DNA from: Exiguobacterium sp. Helios
GTDB taxonomy: Bacteria > Bacillota > Bacilli > Exiguobacteriales > Exiguobacteriaceae
Assembly (NCBI RefSeq): GCF_014524545.1
Contig: NZ_CP053557.1
Span: 2,753,501-2,817,500 of the forward strand
Reading direction: 5' to 3'
Length of the DNA: 64,000 bases
Shown here: positions 35,645 to 46,200 of the stretch, piece by piece
Position numbering within the stretch: position 1 is the first letter of the stretch
Layout: each line of letters begins with the position of its first letter
Program-made: the position numbers and the translations under genes
Notes under the pieces: generated by a model
Databases searched by the model: none
The model's input: the letters and a program-made list of their open reading frames with translations, nothing else
What the model was told of the DNA's origin: nothing

Positions 35645-35764
35645 GTCTTCCGCTCGACTTCTACGGGAAAAGGAAGCTTCGCTTCCGTCAGGAACAGGCG
35701 AGACCCGGTCATCAAACAATGACCGCGGCTTGCGTTCCGCCCGAGAAAAGCGAGCTGAGAAGAC
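35645..35764. repeat. Structured palindromic intergenic element of about 120 bp
   Basis: GTCTTC (35645-35650) / GAAGAC (35759-35764) close a long imperfect palindrome: GCTCG pairs with CGAGC, CTTCTaCGGG with CCCGAGAAa, and inside are GGAAGC/GCTTCC and GGAAC.../GTTCC arms around GGTC/GACC. Its text (CGGGAA, GGCGAGACCC, GCGTTCCGC, AAAGCGA) resembles an abundant structured intergenic repeat that I recall from several Bacillales genomes. There is one copy here. A further AAGGCTT/AAGCCTT hairpin (35765-35787) follows. Nothing else fills the 407-base gap from 35514 except the flanking terminators. Confidence 0.6.
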
Positions 35765-35851
35765 AAGGCTTCGTCAATCAAAAGCCTTCTCTCATTTTTC
35801 AAGATAGGATTTAACTCTAGGTGGTGCGTCATCCATCTACAGATTGATTCA

Positions 35852-35890
35852 CACAAAAGAACCCCAATTTCTCTTTCGCGAAATCGGGGT
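35852..35890 (-). terminator. Intrinsic terminator of the CAP-domain gene
   Basis: ACCCCAATTT (35861-35870) / AAATCGGGGT (35881-35890), one wobble, with a TTCTTTTG tail on the minus strand. Confidence 0.7.
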
Positions 35891-35920
35891 GATACGTATA
35901 TTTTCGTTTTAAATGTTACT

Positions 35921-36799
35921 TCAGGGCGTCCGGAAATTAATCGTAAAGTACGGTGCATTGTCACGGAACGCGACACCGGTATCCGCCTGTTCGAAGGTCT
36001 TGTTCATGATGTTATCACGGTGTCCTTTGGAGTTCATCAAGCCCCAGTGCGCTGCAAAGACATTCGGATAGCCCATCGACAGATTTTCTCCGGCTGCCGA
36101 GAAGCGGATTCCGTTTTCTTTCATCCGGTCAAACGGATCACGCCCTTCCGGATCGGTATGAGAGAAGAAATTATTCTTCGCCATGTTCTCACTGTGCGCG
36201 CGCGTGATCGGTTTTAAAGTACTGTACGGCGTCAGTGCTCCGAGGTTATAATCGGCCCGGTCCCAGTTCATCAAACGCAACATCAGCTTCTCATCCGTCG
36301 TCCGCAAGGCAGTGGACGCCTTGCCGTAAAATCCACTCTTCTTCGCTTCGACCTCTTTCGGTATCGCGAGTGTCGCTTTGACTTTGTTGCCATCGTGCTG
36401 GTCAAAGAAGTAGGTCACATACCGATCCTTTTTTTCATAGACGGCGGCATGATCGAGATTCAGCAAATAGTTCGTATTGCCTTTCCGGTACGACTTGACG
36501 GCTTTCCAGCCTTTTTTCGCAAGGGTCGTTTCCGTGTCTTTATTTAAGACGGCCCCTTGCGTCGTCACACCGTTTTTCGAACGGTACTTTCCGTAATCCT
36601 TGCCGTCTTTCGTCAACGCCACGAACTCTTCCGTCGCCGTCCGTCTGACTTCCCAGTCATAACCCGGATATTCACTTGTATATCGATCAATCAGCGTTCC
36701 GCCGCTTTTCGGATAATCTGCTTCTGCTTGTTCCATCGGGGTATTTTCATAACTAAAGAAAGCGACCGCTGCTACTCCGAGTACTAACCACTTTTTCAT
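35921..36799 (-). CDS. Secreted CAP-domain (SCP/PR-1) protein
   Basis: A 292-residue exported protein: signal peptide (residues 1-27; cleavage likely near AEA-D), a CAP-associated N-terminal domain (about 40-150) and a CAP/SCP domain (about 165-290) with the motifs ITRAHSENMAKNNFFSHTD, AAGENLSMGY and GHRDNIMNKTFEQADTGVAF. CAP proteins of this kind in Bacillales (YkwD, YlbC) are secreted or wall-associated with unknown activity. The ATG at 36799 follows GAGGAGGCAAGCAG. A perfect palindrome CTGTTCGAACAG lies about 50 bases upstream. Confidence 0.9.
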   Translation of the reverse strand: MKKWLVLGVAAVAFFSYENTPMEQAEADYPKSGGTLIDRYTSEYPGYDWEVRRTATEEFVALTKDGKDYGKYRSKNGVTTQGAVLNKDTETTLAKKGWKAVKSYRKGNTNYLLNLDHAAVYEKKDRYVTYFFDQHDGNKVKATLAIPKEVEAKKSGFYGKASTALRTTDEKLMLRLMNWDRADYNLGALTPYSTLKPITRAHSENMAKNNFFSHTDPEGRDPFDRMKENGIRFSAAGENLSMGYPNVFAAHWGLMNSKGHRDNIMNKTFEQADTGVAFRDNAPYFTINFRTP

Positions 36800-37154
36800 C
36801 TGCTTGCCTCCTCGGTTCTTCTATTGACTTCATTTTAAAAGAAACCTGTCTGTTCGAACAGTCTAAGCTATCGTTTCAAGTGAAATCACACGATTCCCTG
36901 TTCCGCTTCACAGTTTTGACACATCTCAGATTTTTTGTGCAAAAGAGGTCTGACGTCTTTATTTATGGCATTCTCACACCATTATCATACATAAAATAAA
37001 CTATTCTTTCCCTGTTGTTAAAATGTGTGAACATTCTTTTATTTTTATTCCCTTTAAATGTTGTTGCCGTTCCTGAAAACCCTCGCTATCATTAGAACTC
37101 GTAAGGAAAAAATAAGGAAATTCCATATAATATTCACTTCCAAAGGAGTATGCC
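36800..37154. other. Divergent intergenic region with palindrome and promoter
   Basis: AT-rich, 355 bases, no gene seen. CTGTTCGAACAG (36850-36861) is a perfect 12-base palindrome just upstream of a TAAAAT-like -10 for the CAP gene on the minus strand, so it could be an operator. On the plus strand TATAAT (37126-37131) is a likely -10 for the small membrane protein at 37155, without a clear -35. Confidence 0.4.
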
Positions 37155-37511
37155 ATGATTCTACTTTATTTTATCTATGAATCGATTACGTTTTTACCGA
37201 TTCAGCAGTATCTGTTTTCCGGATGGCTCATTTTAGTTTTGTTGACTGTCTCATTCAGTCTCGCTAATGCCCATGAAGAAGTCCATATCAGTCAACGGTT
37301 CGGTTTCGAACTCCTTGTCCCGGGTGTCGGTCATCTGTTACGCAAACAATTTCTTCCCGGTCTTGCCATTATCCTGTTATTGATCATCATTCATTTTACG
37401 TACATGTTCCGTGTCATCCCGTTAAACCTCGCGTTACTGCTTACCCTCACGATTAGTCTGCTGTCCTTTTTCTCTCTCTTTATCCGAATACACAAAAAAG
37501 CGGACAATTAA
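37155..37511 (+). CDS. Small membrane protein of unknown function
   Basis: A 118-residue protein with three to four hydrophobic segments (about residues 8-40, 55-75 and 78-110). A short polar stretch, ANAHEEVHISQRFGFE, lies in the middle and a basic tail, RIHKKADN, at the end. The ATG at 37155 is preceded by AAAGGAG at good spacing. The stop codon is inside the following terminator. I do not recognise a family. Confidence 0.65.
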   Translation: MILLYFIYESITFLPIQQYLFSGWLILVLLTVSFSLANAHEEVHISQRFGFELLVPGVGHLLRKQFLPGLAIILLLIIIHFTYMFRVIPLNLALLLTLTISLLSFFSLFIRIHKKADN

Positions 37512-37522
37512 GTCCGCTTTTT
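37494..37522. terminator. Bidirectional terminator
   Basis: AAAAAGCGGAC / GTCCGCTTTTT with a 6-base loop, serving both the small membrane protein (plus) and the nuclease gene (minus). Confidence 0.88.
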
Positions 37523-37534
37523 CAATAAAGTTGC

Positions 37535-40282
37535 TTAGTATTTCGTTGTTTCTTTTAATTTGTACCCATTCGACAGTTCAAGCCAAATCGTTTTTCCTTT
37601 TTTCGTCTTCACCTGGATATACGGACGACCTTGGGAAACACGTAATTCGAGTAGCTCACCTTGTTGATCGGCATGTGTTTCACTTGCCTTGTCCCACTTC
37701 CCGGCAAGTTGACGCTCGATGAAGATATGCTTTCCTTTTTGGACAGCACGCCATTTTCCGATTTCTGCTTTTCCGTTGACCGCAACGGCACTTTCCATCC
37801 CTTGAATCGAGATGATGGCTGGATCGTGGTCACTCGCGCTGCCGTCCGCTTCCATATAATCCGAGTTGATGTTGACGATATCAGACGATGTATACGGCTT
37901 CAGGTTTTTCGAAATCAAGACATGGTCGAGCACCTGAGCGTTTCCGTTATAAACATAAGAGTAACGCTCCGATTTCGGGAGATCATCGACCGTATTCCAA
38001 AGGTTGTCCCCTTTTAAGATATCAAGTGTTTTCGAGAACTGGAAGTCATTCAAGTCACCGAGTACGACGACGTTTGAATCCTTAACTTCTGTTTCCAGTT
38101 CATTGACGAAGTTTTGGACGATGCCAGCGATTGCGTGACGCTGTACTTCACTCTTACGAACGACCGGCTGGTTTTTACCAAAGTCCGCTCCATCGCCGCC
38201 TTTAGAGTTAAAGTGGTTAACGATGACGTGATACGATTCGCCTTTAAAGATGAATTCGCCGACGAGCGGTTTCCGTGAGCTGTCAAAGTTTGGATCGTTC
38301 GGTTGAATGCGACCCGGGTTGTTCGTCAGCTTACCGTTTTCAACGGCAACAGCTTCTGTCGCTGTTCCTTTTTCACCTGGTGCAAGTGAAACACGAGCCG
38401 GGTTGTATAAGAAACCGACACGGATATTTCCGCCCGGTTGTCCGCCGTCTTTTTTATCTTCCGGTGCGATATCCGTATACGCATAACGGACACCTGTTTT
38501 CGCTTCGATTGCTGTAATCAATGTCTCAAATGATTTCGATGCATCGACTGTGCCGCTGTCTGTCGCCCCATCGTTATCCTGCATCTCTGTCAAACCGACG
38601 ATATCCGGTGTTTTCAGGAATGTCGCGATTCCTTCCGAGACACGGTCGACTTTTCCGGCATCCGCCGTTGAAGCAAAGTTTTCCACGTTATACGAAGCAA
38701 CCGTCAAACGTGAATCGCCTGTTTCAATGTTCGTCGGTTGACGATCGACTTCACTTGTAATCAGTTTCGGTAAGTCTGCTGCTTTCGCTAACACTTTATA
38801 CGCTGAGTAATTATAGCTCATGACTCCTTCGATTGTTCCTTCGAAACGGTCCCCTGATTTCGCGCGGTACGAGCTGCTGCCCATCTCGACGAACAGACGC
38901 TCCGGATTGGCATTATCCGCTGTCAGAATCGGTGTGCCGCGTTTCGTGTAGACTTTATCCGCTGTTTGCGTACGGACCGGAATCGTCCGGTTGGCCTGCG
39001 GTCCCGTGACGATGGCATTTGGAAGCGCGACACGCATTCCTTCGACACTTTCGTATAAATCGATTGCATCTTCAGCCGGATCAAACTCAGCAAATGAATC
39101 GTTGTCGATGACTTTCGTCGGAATCAAGACACCGTTTTCCCCGAGAACGATACTTGCCGGCAATCCTGAGTTCAATGCACCTTTAACAAGATTAACGGTA
39201 CTGATTTCCGTCACCGCGAGATCCGTATCGAACTTGTCACTGTATCCGCCAAGCAACCATTCTTTGACGTATCCTGTAGTTGAGACAGTCTGTCCGACTG
39301 CTGCACCGTGGTTTTTCGCGTAGACCAGCACTCCTTCAGACGTTTTACTGTTGTTATCCGGATTTGGATCCTGCATGTAGAAGTTGTTGGCATCGACGAT
39401 ATATGTGACGACACCCGTCGTCCGGACAAGTTGATCCGCGTATGGTGATGTATGCGCGACTCCTTGAATGCTGCTGATTTTCGTGATTGGAGGTGCGATG
39501 TAGTATTTGAATGTCGAAACAGCAGACGTTTTTCCGTCTTTGACGGCCACTGCCTGAATCGTCATTTCTTCATTAATTGTAATCGGACCGGAGTAGACCG
39601 GACTTTCAGCAGTCGGTGTTGATCCGTCGACGGTATAGTGGATCGTACCTTCTCCGTTTAACGTCACTTGATCGCCGCGATCGACTTCTCCGACCGGTGA
39701 CGCCGTCGGTGCGACTAAAATGTCTCCGGCTTCAGCAGCGTGCGTCCCGAGATTCGTTAACGTGTCGACCGGGAAGCTTGTCCATTGTGATGGTTCGTAT
39801 GTTTTCGAACCGGCTGTTACGTTTGAGTTCCGAACGAGTGTCGTATCTTTCGCGAAATCAGCACTTGAGCCGACCGGACCGATAATATCGAGGACGACAT
39901 CGCCTTTTTTCAAGGCAACAGGATCATTTCCGTTAAAGTTTAGTGAACCTGTTGTTTGCTGAGCTTTTCCTTTAATGTCTGCATTCGCACTTGAATTGGC
40001 AATGACAAATGTTTTTCCCGGCTCAAGCGTTCCCGACAGTGTAATTTTTGACTCCGTCGGTCCACCATTCGTATATTGAACAAGCGTGTAATCTGAAAGA
40101 TTGATGATTTGACCCGAACCATTATAAATTTCAATCGCTTTGTTGTTGCTTGACCCCTCTATGTACTCGGACAAGATGACGCCTTCGCCTTCTGCCCCGA
40201 CCGTAATGCCTGCTTGTGGAAGAATTCCTGCTGTTAATGCTCCGACCAATGCCCACTTCCCAAACGTACTGACGTTCTTCAT
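37535..40282 (-). CDS. Large secreted modular nuclease (LTD / endonuclease-exonuclease-phosphatase)
   Basis: A 915-residue exported protein. After a signal peptide (cleavage near VGA-E, residue 30) come a lamin-tail-like domain (about 32-145; ILSEYIEGSSNNKAIEIYN), a chitobiase C-terminal-like beta domain (about 195-262; IHYTVDGSTPTAESPVYSGP), a YhcR-like OB-fold segment (about 268-500) and an endonuclease/exonuclease/phosphatase domain (about 525-820) with SYNVENFA, GLTEMQDND, VNHFNSKGG, LGDLNDFQ and SDHDPAI. The C-terminal 90 residues look like a small wall- or carbohydrate-binding module. It probably degrades extracellular DNA or nucleotides for phosphate or biofilm control. Start ATG at 40282 with AGGGGGTCAACATC. 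Confidence 0.88.
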   Translation of the reverse strand: MKNVSTFGKWALVGALTAGILPQAGITVGAEGEGVILSEYIEGSSNNKAIEIYNGSGQIINLSDYTLVQYTNGGPTESKITLSGTLEPGKTFVIANSSANADIKGKAQQTTGSLNFNGNDPVALKKGDVVLDIIGPVGSSADFAKDTTLVRNSNVTAGSKTYEPSQWTSFPVDTLTNLGTHAAEAGDILVAPTASPVGEVDRGDQVTLNGEGTIHYTVDGSTPTAESPVYSGPITINEEMTIQAVAVKDGKTSAVSTFKYYIAPPITKISSIQGVAHTSPYADQLVRTTGVVTYIVDANNFYMQDPNPDNNSKTSEGVLVYAKNHGAAVGQTVSTTGYVKEWLLGGYSDKFDTDLAVTEISTVNLVKGALNSGLPASIVLGENGVLIPTKVIDNDSFAEFDPAEDAIDLYESVEGMRVALPNAIVTGPQANRTIPVRTQTADKVYTKRGTPILTADNANPERLFVEMGSSSYRAKSGDRFEGTIEGVMSYNYSAYKVLAKAADLPKLITSEVDRQPTNIETGDSRLTVASYNVENFASTADAGKVDRVSEGIATFLKTPDIVGLTEMQDNDGATDSGTVDASKSFETLITAIEAKTGVRYAYTDIAPEDKKDGGQPGGNIRVGFLYNPARVSLAPGEKGTATEAVAVENGKLTNNPGRIQPNDPNFDSSRKPLVGEFIFKGESYHVIVNHFNSKGGDGADFGKNQPVVRKSEVQRHAIAGIVQNFVNELETEVKDSNVVVLGDLNDFQFSKTLDILKGDNLWNTVDDLPKSERYSYVYNGNAQVLDHVLISKNLKPYTSSDIVNINSDYMEADGSASDHDPAIISIQGMESAVAVNGKAEIGKWRAVQKGKHIFIERQLAGKWDKASETHADQQGELLELRVSQGRPYIQVKTKKGKTIWLELSNGYKLKETTKY

Positions 40283-40392
40283 GATGTTGACCCCCTATGA
40301 ATTTTCTGACACTTCTTTATATTATCAGATTAATTCATGAATAGTGTATGTTTTATGTAAAAAAAGATGTTAATATTCGTAAAAGAATAACT

Positions 40393-40407
40393 TGTTAACG
40401 CTTACAA
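40393..40407 (-). promoter_or_regulatory. Perfect cre site upstream of the secreted nuclease
   Basis: TTGTAAGCGTTAACA on the minus strand matches the CcpA consensus WTGNAANCGNWNNCW at every position, 110 bases before the nuclease start. Direction of control (repression or activation) is not certain. Confidence 0.7.
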
Positions 40408-40483
40408 AAATTAATTATTCGTCTTTCAGGATGGAATGCTCAGCTTCCGTAGTCATATTTATGAAAAAACGGCATAAAAAAAA

Positions 40484-40640
40484 CGCCTTTTCAGCGTGTC
40501 TGTTTTTTAGGTGTCATGAGAATCGAGGATACAGGTGATCAAAACACCTGAAACGACGAAAGCCCTACCTCTCTTTCGTTGTTACGGCTCCTTGGCCGCG
40601 CCAGCTGAATCAAGCGTTTTAGCAAGAATCAAGTTACGCG
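40484..40640. other. Structured intergenic region, candidate RNA element
   Basis: Part of a 758-base stretch (40283-41040) without a credible gene. Adjacent hairpins: CAGGTG/CACCTG (40532-40550), AACGACGAAAG/CTTTCGTTGTT (40552-40583) and CGGC/GCCG (40585-40598). In the second stem the odd pair is G-U if read on the plus strand and A-C on the minus strand, favouring a plus transcript. An ACGC/GCGT hairpin (near 40488-40500) followed by eight T favours the minus strand. The orientation is unresolved and no RNA family is recognised. The remaining DNA is AT-rich. Confidence 0.4.
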
Positions 40641-40991
40641 TTGGGTTGCGTATTTACTGGGATTTTTAGAATTTCGCTCGGAAATGAGCTGAAAAGTATC
40701 GAATGGAAGGTTTATCTTGCTGGGTCAACTTCTTCTCGTTCAACAGAAGAAGGACAAAATAAAAGCGATGACTTATGTCTGACTCATTTGTCAGTAAGGT
40801 CTAAAAATCCTGACCTGATTATTAAATTGTGTATTTTTGTGATGGATTCTCACATGAGTGATCATCCCCGATTCATGACAAAATTTAATATACCACGTTT
40901 TATTTTATAAAGTCAATCTTTTTTAAGAAACTTCTATTTTGGATACGGGTCCTTTTGTTGATTCATCTCCCGAACACCGGTATCGTTAAGG

Positions 40992-41019
40992 TTATCAAAA
41001 GACGACTGACTATTACTAT
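40992..41019 (+). promoter_or_regulatory. Candidate promoter of the YyaL-like gene
   Basis: TTATCA (40992-40997) and TACTAT (41014-41019), 16 bases apart, 22 bases before the start codon. Confidence 0.35.
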
Positions 41020-41040
41020 AGAAGAAACGAGGTTTTAGAG

Positions 41041-43074
41041 ATGGCGACGAATCGACTGATCAATGAAAAAAGTCCTTATTTACTCCAACACGCCACCAAT
41101 CCGGTTGATTGGTATCCATGGGGGGAAGAAGCGTTTGCCGCTGCCCGTTCGGCGAACAAACCGATTTTCCTGTCGATTGGCTATTCGACCTGTCATTGGT
41201 GCCATGTTTTGGCACACGAAAGCTTCGAAGACGAAGAAACGGCCCGGATGCTGAATGACTGGTTCATCTCGATCAAAGTCGACCGGGAAGAACGACCGGA
41301 TATCGATCAGATTTATATGACGGCGGCCCAACTGATGAACGGACAGGGCGGTTGGCCGCTCAGCGTCTTCATGTCCCCGGATCAGACACCTTTTTACATC
41401 GGTACCTATTTTCCGAAGACACCGCAATTCAACCGCCCGAGCTTCCGACAGGTTCTTTTGCAGCTCAGTGAACACTACCGGACCGATCCGGGCAAAATCA
41501 AACGGGTCGGACAGGAAATCATTCAGGCGTTAACGGCGGTCACGACCTTCGACTCAGAGGATCCACTGGATGAGGCATTGGTCCACGAGACATTTGATCA
41601 GGCAATGCGTCAGTTTGATGTGGAGAACGGCGGGTTTGGCACAGCTCCTAAGTTCCCATCGCCTTCGTTGCTGACTTTCCTGCTCGATTATTACCGGTTC
41701 GCAGAAGATGAGACCGCCTTGCAAATGGTCATGCGGACCTTAACCGCGATGCGGGATGGCGGAATCACCGATCACGTTGGATTCGGTCTTTACCGGTATA
41801 CGGTCGATGAACGCTGGGAAATCCCGCATTTTGAAAAAATGTTGTATGACAATGCCTTATTTGCGACATTATGTATCGAAACGTATCAAGTATCGGGCAG
41901 AGAACGGTTTAAACAATATGCGGAAGAAATTTTTGCGTACATCGAACGCGATTTGTCCTCTCCGGACGGTGCGTTTTATTCGGCAGAAGATGCGGACAGC
42001 GAAGGTCGCGAAGGTCTTTTTTATACGTTCACATTCGATGAACTGACGGATTTACTCGGACAAGACGCCGTTTTCCCACTTCTCTATCAAGCCACGCCTC
42101 AAGGAAACTTCGAAGGGCGGATTGTTTTTCGGCGGACCGGTCAATCGATTCAGCAACTCTCGGCTGATCGAAATACCGCTGTCCAAGATATCCTGATCCA
42201 ACTCGAGCAGGAGCGCCGGACCTTGTTGCTCTTCCGTAGTCAAAGGACCCGTCCGTTCCGTGACGATAAGGTCTTAACGTCTTGGAACGCCTTGATGATT
42301 TCTGCCTATGCGAAAGCAGGACGTGTTTTTAACGATGAGCGGTATACAGAGCGTGCCCGACAGGCTTTGACGTTCCTTGAGACCCATTTGATGGACGACG
42401 ACCGGTTACACGTCCGGTACCGTCAAGGTCATATTCAAGGAAACGGTTATCTCGATGACTACAGTTTCTTGACGGAAGCTTATCTCGAGCTGCATCAAAC
42501 GACACAGCACATCCCCTATCTCAAACAGGCAATCCGGCTGACAGAGCGGATGATCGGGGACTTCTCTGACGAAGACGGCAGCTTTTTCTTTACTTCATTT
42601 GAGGACGAGACGTTACTCATGCGGCCGAAAGATGTTTATGACGGCGTCAAACCGGCCGGTAACAGCACGGCTGTCTCGAATCTGCTTCGTTTATCCCAGC
42701 TGACAGGCCGGACCGACTACCGGGATCAGGCCCAGCGGAACTTCTCGACGCTTGCTTCCGAAATTAAATCTCAACCGACCGGTTTCGCCCGTCTTCTGAG
42801 TGTCTACACGCGGACGTTGATGGAACCAAAGGAGTTGATCTTGTTGACGGAATCTTACACGGACGTCGCCTCGTTTCTGACGCAGCTCCATCAGCGCCGC
42901 CTGCCTGAACTTTCACTGCTCGTCGGTTCAAAAACGGACTTGCTCGAAATCGCTCCATTCCTTGCCACGTACGATGCTCCGACTCGACAGGCGACAGCCT
43001 ATCTTTGTCATGATTTTCAATGCGACCGACCGACGACTAATCTGTCGGAACTTTTTCAAAAAATCATGATATGA
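41041..43074 (+). CDS. Thioredoxin-domain protein, YyaL/DUF255 family
   Basis: A 677-residue protein of the YyaL/SSP411 family: an N-terminal thioredoxin-like DUF255 domain (residues 1-165) followed by an alpha/alpha toroid similar to glycan epimerases and glycosidases (about 190-560). The family redox motif is seen as STCHWCHVL (near residue 50); WYPWGEEAF and [12 protein letters not shown] are other conserved blocks. The biochemical role is not established. The ATG at 41041 follows GAGGTTTTAGAG. Single gene with a strong terminator. Confidence 0.92.
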   Translation: MATNRLINEKSPYLLQHATNPVDWYPWGEEAFAAARSANKPIFLSIGYSTCHWCHVLAHESFEDEETARMLNDWFISIKVDREERPDIDQIYMTAAQLMNGQGGWPLSVFMSPDQTPFYIGTYFPKTPQFNRPSFRQVLLQLSEHYRTDPGKIKRVGQEIIQALTAVTTFDSEDPLDEALVHETFDQAMRQFDVENGGFGTAPKFPSPSLLTFLLDYYRFAEDETALQMVMRTLTAMRDGGITDHVGFGLYRYTVDERWEIPHFEKMLYDNALFATLCIETYQVSGRERFKQYAEEIFAYIERDLSSPDGAFYSAEDADSEGREGLFYTFTFDELTDLLGQDAVFPLLYQATPQGNFEGRIVFRRTGQSIQQLSADRNTAVQDILIQLEQERRTLLLFRSQRTRPFRDDKVLTSWNALMISAYAKAGRVFNDERYTERARQALTFLETHLMDDDRLHVRYRQGHIQGNGYLDDYSFLTEAYLELHQTTQHIPYLKQAIRLTERMIGDFSDEDGSFFFTSFEDETLLMRPKDVYDGVKPAGNSTAVSNLLRLSQLTGRTDYRDQAQRNFSTLASEIKSQPTGFARLLSVYTRTLMEPKELILLTESYTDVASFLTQLHQRRLPELSLLVGSKTDLLEIAPFLATYDAPTRQATAYLCHDFQCDRPTTNLSELFQKIMI

Positions 43075-43081
43075 CTTAATT

Positions 43082-43112
43082 CCCTTCTGTTTCCTAAAAC
43101 AGAAGGGTTTTT
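43082..43112 (+). terminator. Intrinsic terminator after the YyaL-like gene
   Basis: CCCTTCTGTTT (43082-43092) / AAACAGAAGGG (43097-43107) with five T. Confidence 0.88.
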
Positions 43113-43272
43113 AAAAAAACTAAACCCCTTTTTTCAAAAAAAATCTAAATATACTGTAGATAAATGTTTTATTGTCGATAGTAAGTATAGGCAAATTAAT
43201 TTCACATCTTAGAATTGACATCCTAGAGCCCGAAACGTCTTCGGACGAATTCTAACTAGGAGGATACGATCT

Positions 43273-46200
43273 TTGAACACGACACTATTCACGAAACCCT
43301 TGAAGATGCTGGTCAGCTTTATCCTGGTCCTCGGCATATTTGTTTCTTACAGCCCTTCACTCGAAGCTGCGACGACCAAAGCAACGACCTACCGTCTGTC
43401 TGCCGATACTTATCTGTATGACAAGACGACATCTTCACGGAAACGCTTGTTGACGATCAAGACCGGAACTATCGTTTCATCCACGTATGAGTCGTCTTCT
43501 GGCTATTTCAGAAGAGTAGCATACGGCGGAAAAACGGGATATGTCGCGTCAAAATATCTAACAGCATTTGATCAGAAAGAAACGATTAAAGGACAACGGT
43601 TCCTCGTTTCGAAAAAGACGCCCCTTTATACATCAGCGTCGGCGACAGCTCCTGTCATCGCTACTTTAAATGAACAGGATGCGTACTACAGTTCACAAAA
43701 AATCACGAATTCGGTTGGCGAAATCTTTTATCGTGTCAAATATGACGGCAAGACGGTTTATGCCCGTGCCTTAAACGCGACACCGATTGCCTACACGAAA
43801 ATGTCGAAGACTGCTTTAAAAACGACAGACGGTTACATCCTCCGTCAATATGCCGGTACAGCCTATCCGCGGCAGATTGTCGTTCCAACAGGGACTTCCC
43901 TGCAAACGACCGGACGAATCGGTGACTGGTACAACGTCACTTATGCAGGTAAGTCAGGTTATATGCATAAAGGTGCGTTCACCGGCTCTTCTAAACAAGA
44001 GGTAACAACGATTCCGGAAACCGCATTCCAGACGAAATCGGCTCTTGTCCTGTACGACACGACGGACGGAACAAAACGACCGCTTGTCACGATTCCAAAA
44101 GGAGCAATCGTCAAATCGACTGCTCGTTCTGGTCTCTATCACCGCATCACGTATGACGGCAAAACAGGTTATGTCTTGACTGCTGCTTTAAATGAATACA
44201 CGGCGAAGGTCAAGTTAGCCTCGTCACGCTTCCTGTTGTCGAATTCGGTTGAAATCAAAGCTACACCGGTTTCTTCCGCTGCGACACTTGCCAGCCTGCA
44301 AACAGGAAACGTCTACTACACGACGCAACTTGTGACAAATCCGCTTGGCGAGCAATGGCATAAAGTCTCAAAAGATGGCAAAACCGGTTATGTCAAAGTC
44401 AATCAGGGAAAAACGATCAAGTATTATACGGTCCATGATCTTTCTCTAAAGACAACGACAGCAACGGCCTTGCACTCGTATGCCGGTCCTTCGTACGGTG
44501 TCATTAAAACGATTCCAAACGGGACCGTCGTCAAAATCCAAGGACAGATCGGCAACTGGTATAAAGTCTCTTATGACGGAAAATCAGGTTACGCAGCCGG
44601 TACGACCTTTACGGATTATGTGACGACACAACCGATTCCGGCGACCGATATCCAACTTGAAACGGATGTCGCGATGAAAGCAGTACCGAAAGCCAACGCT
44701 GCGACCGTCACGATGTTCAAGGCAAAGGATATCTATCAAACGAATCAACTCGTCACGAATGGTTCGTCTAAATGGCATCGTGTCATAAAAGACGGTCAGA
44801 CAGGATACATCCCGGTCGATCAAGGGACACCTGTCGATTACAGTTCAGAGAACATGGCAATGAAAGCGACAGAAACGACTGTACTGCGTACATATGCAGG
44901 AAATTCATATGCGACTGTCGCAACCATCGCGACAGGTACGAACGTTCAGGTCATCGGAAAAATTCAAGATTGGTATAAAGTATCGGCTAACGGGAAAACC
45001 GGTTATGTTGTTGCGGATACGATGACTGAATTGATTACAAAAAAAACACTGCCGGCTTCACGATTCGTCTTATCGAAGTCAGTCGACGTAAAGAAATCGC
45101 ACCACTCGACAGCCGATACGTTGACGACACTCTCGGTAAATGACGTCTACTACACGACACAACTCGTCACGAACGGCCGGTCGGAACAGTGGCACCGGAT
45201 GACAATCGACGGAAAAACCGGTTACGTTCGCGTCAACCAGGGAACATCGATCGACTATCAGGCATTACCGGCTACAAAATATAAAACATCAGCTTCAACA
45301 CCGCTCCGGTCATATGCCGGACCATCGTACGCTTCGGTCACGACCATTCCGAACGGAACAGTCGTCACGGTGACAGGAAAAATCGGCAACTGGATGAAAA
45401 TCACCTATGCCGGTAAAAGCGGTTATGCAGCTACTTCCACTTTGACGGAGTTCTCGGACACAACGACGATTGCAGAAGTCCGCTTCTTACTCGACGCTCC
45501 GGTCGCTGTCAAAAGTGATGCAAAAGATACGGCAACAACAATCGCCAACTTAAACAAAGGCAATGTCTACTCGACGAAAACCCTTGTCACGACATCCGTC
45601 AACGGACAGTGGCATCAAGTCACTGTCAACGGAAAAACAGGTTACATCAAACTCGGTCAACCGACTTCACCGATCGCTTATGAGCCGATTGAAAAATCAT
45701 TCGTCCGGGCAACCGGTACGACTTCGCTCCGGTCTTACGTCGGGGATGCCTATCAGCTCGTCGCTTCCATTCCGGTGAACACGATTTTACCGGTCACCGG
45801 TAAAATCGGCAGCTGGTACGAAGTTTCTTATGAAGGGAAGACGCTTTATGCGTACAACGGAACCATGGTCATGACATCAGCCAAGCTGAACGTCTATAAT
45901 TCGGTCGCCACTCCGTATACGTTTGACAGCTTCATCAGTGCCCAAATGAAACTGAATCCGCCACCGCAAACTGATTTATATGCTTCGAAACTGATGTATG
46001 TCAGTTCGGATTACGTTCGCCTCGGCGGTGCACTTGATCCTGTCAACGGAACGATTGCCACTGTCACGGCAACGACACCGCTGAACATCCGCTCCGGTGC
46101 GACGACTGCCAGTCACGTCTATGGTCAGTTCAAACCGAACGTGATGATTAAGGTCTACCAAAACGTCAGCGGATTCTATACGACCTATCCGCGTGTCTAT

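Noticed and set aside
35622-35807. Overlapping open frames of about 60 codons
   Set aside because: They are created by the palindromic repeat; no ribosome site, and highly charged Arg/Lys/Ser-rich translation.
36850-36861. CTGTTCGAACAG as a LexA box
   Set aside because: The Bacillus LexA core is GAAC-N4-GTTC; here the half-sites are in the opposite order (GTTCGAAC).
40484-40640. Second ydaO (c-di-AMP) riboswitch
   Set aside because: Only two short segments match; the GGGGGACCC, GGGGTGAATC and GAATCCGACAGC blocks are absent.
40641-40910. Open frame of 89 codons on the plus strand
   Set aside because: No ribosome site, odd composition with clustered rare residues, and it lies in the AT-rich structured gap; likely chance.
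43954-44142. Antisense frames inside the autolysin and other long genes
   Set aside because: They mirror the codon structure of the real genes and have no ribosome sites.
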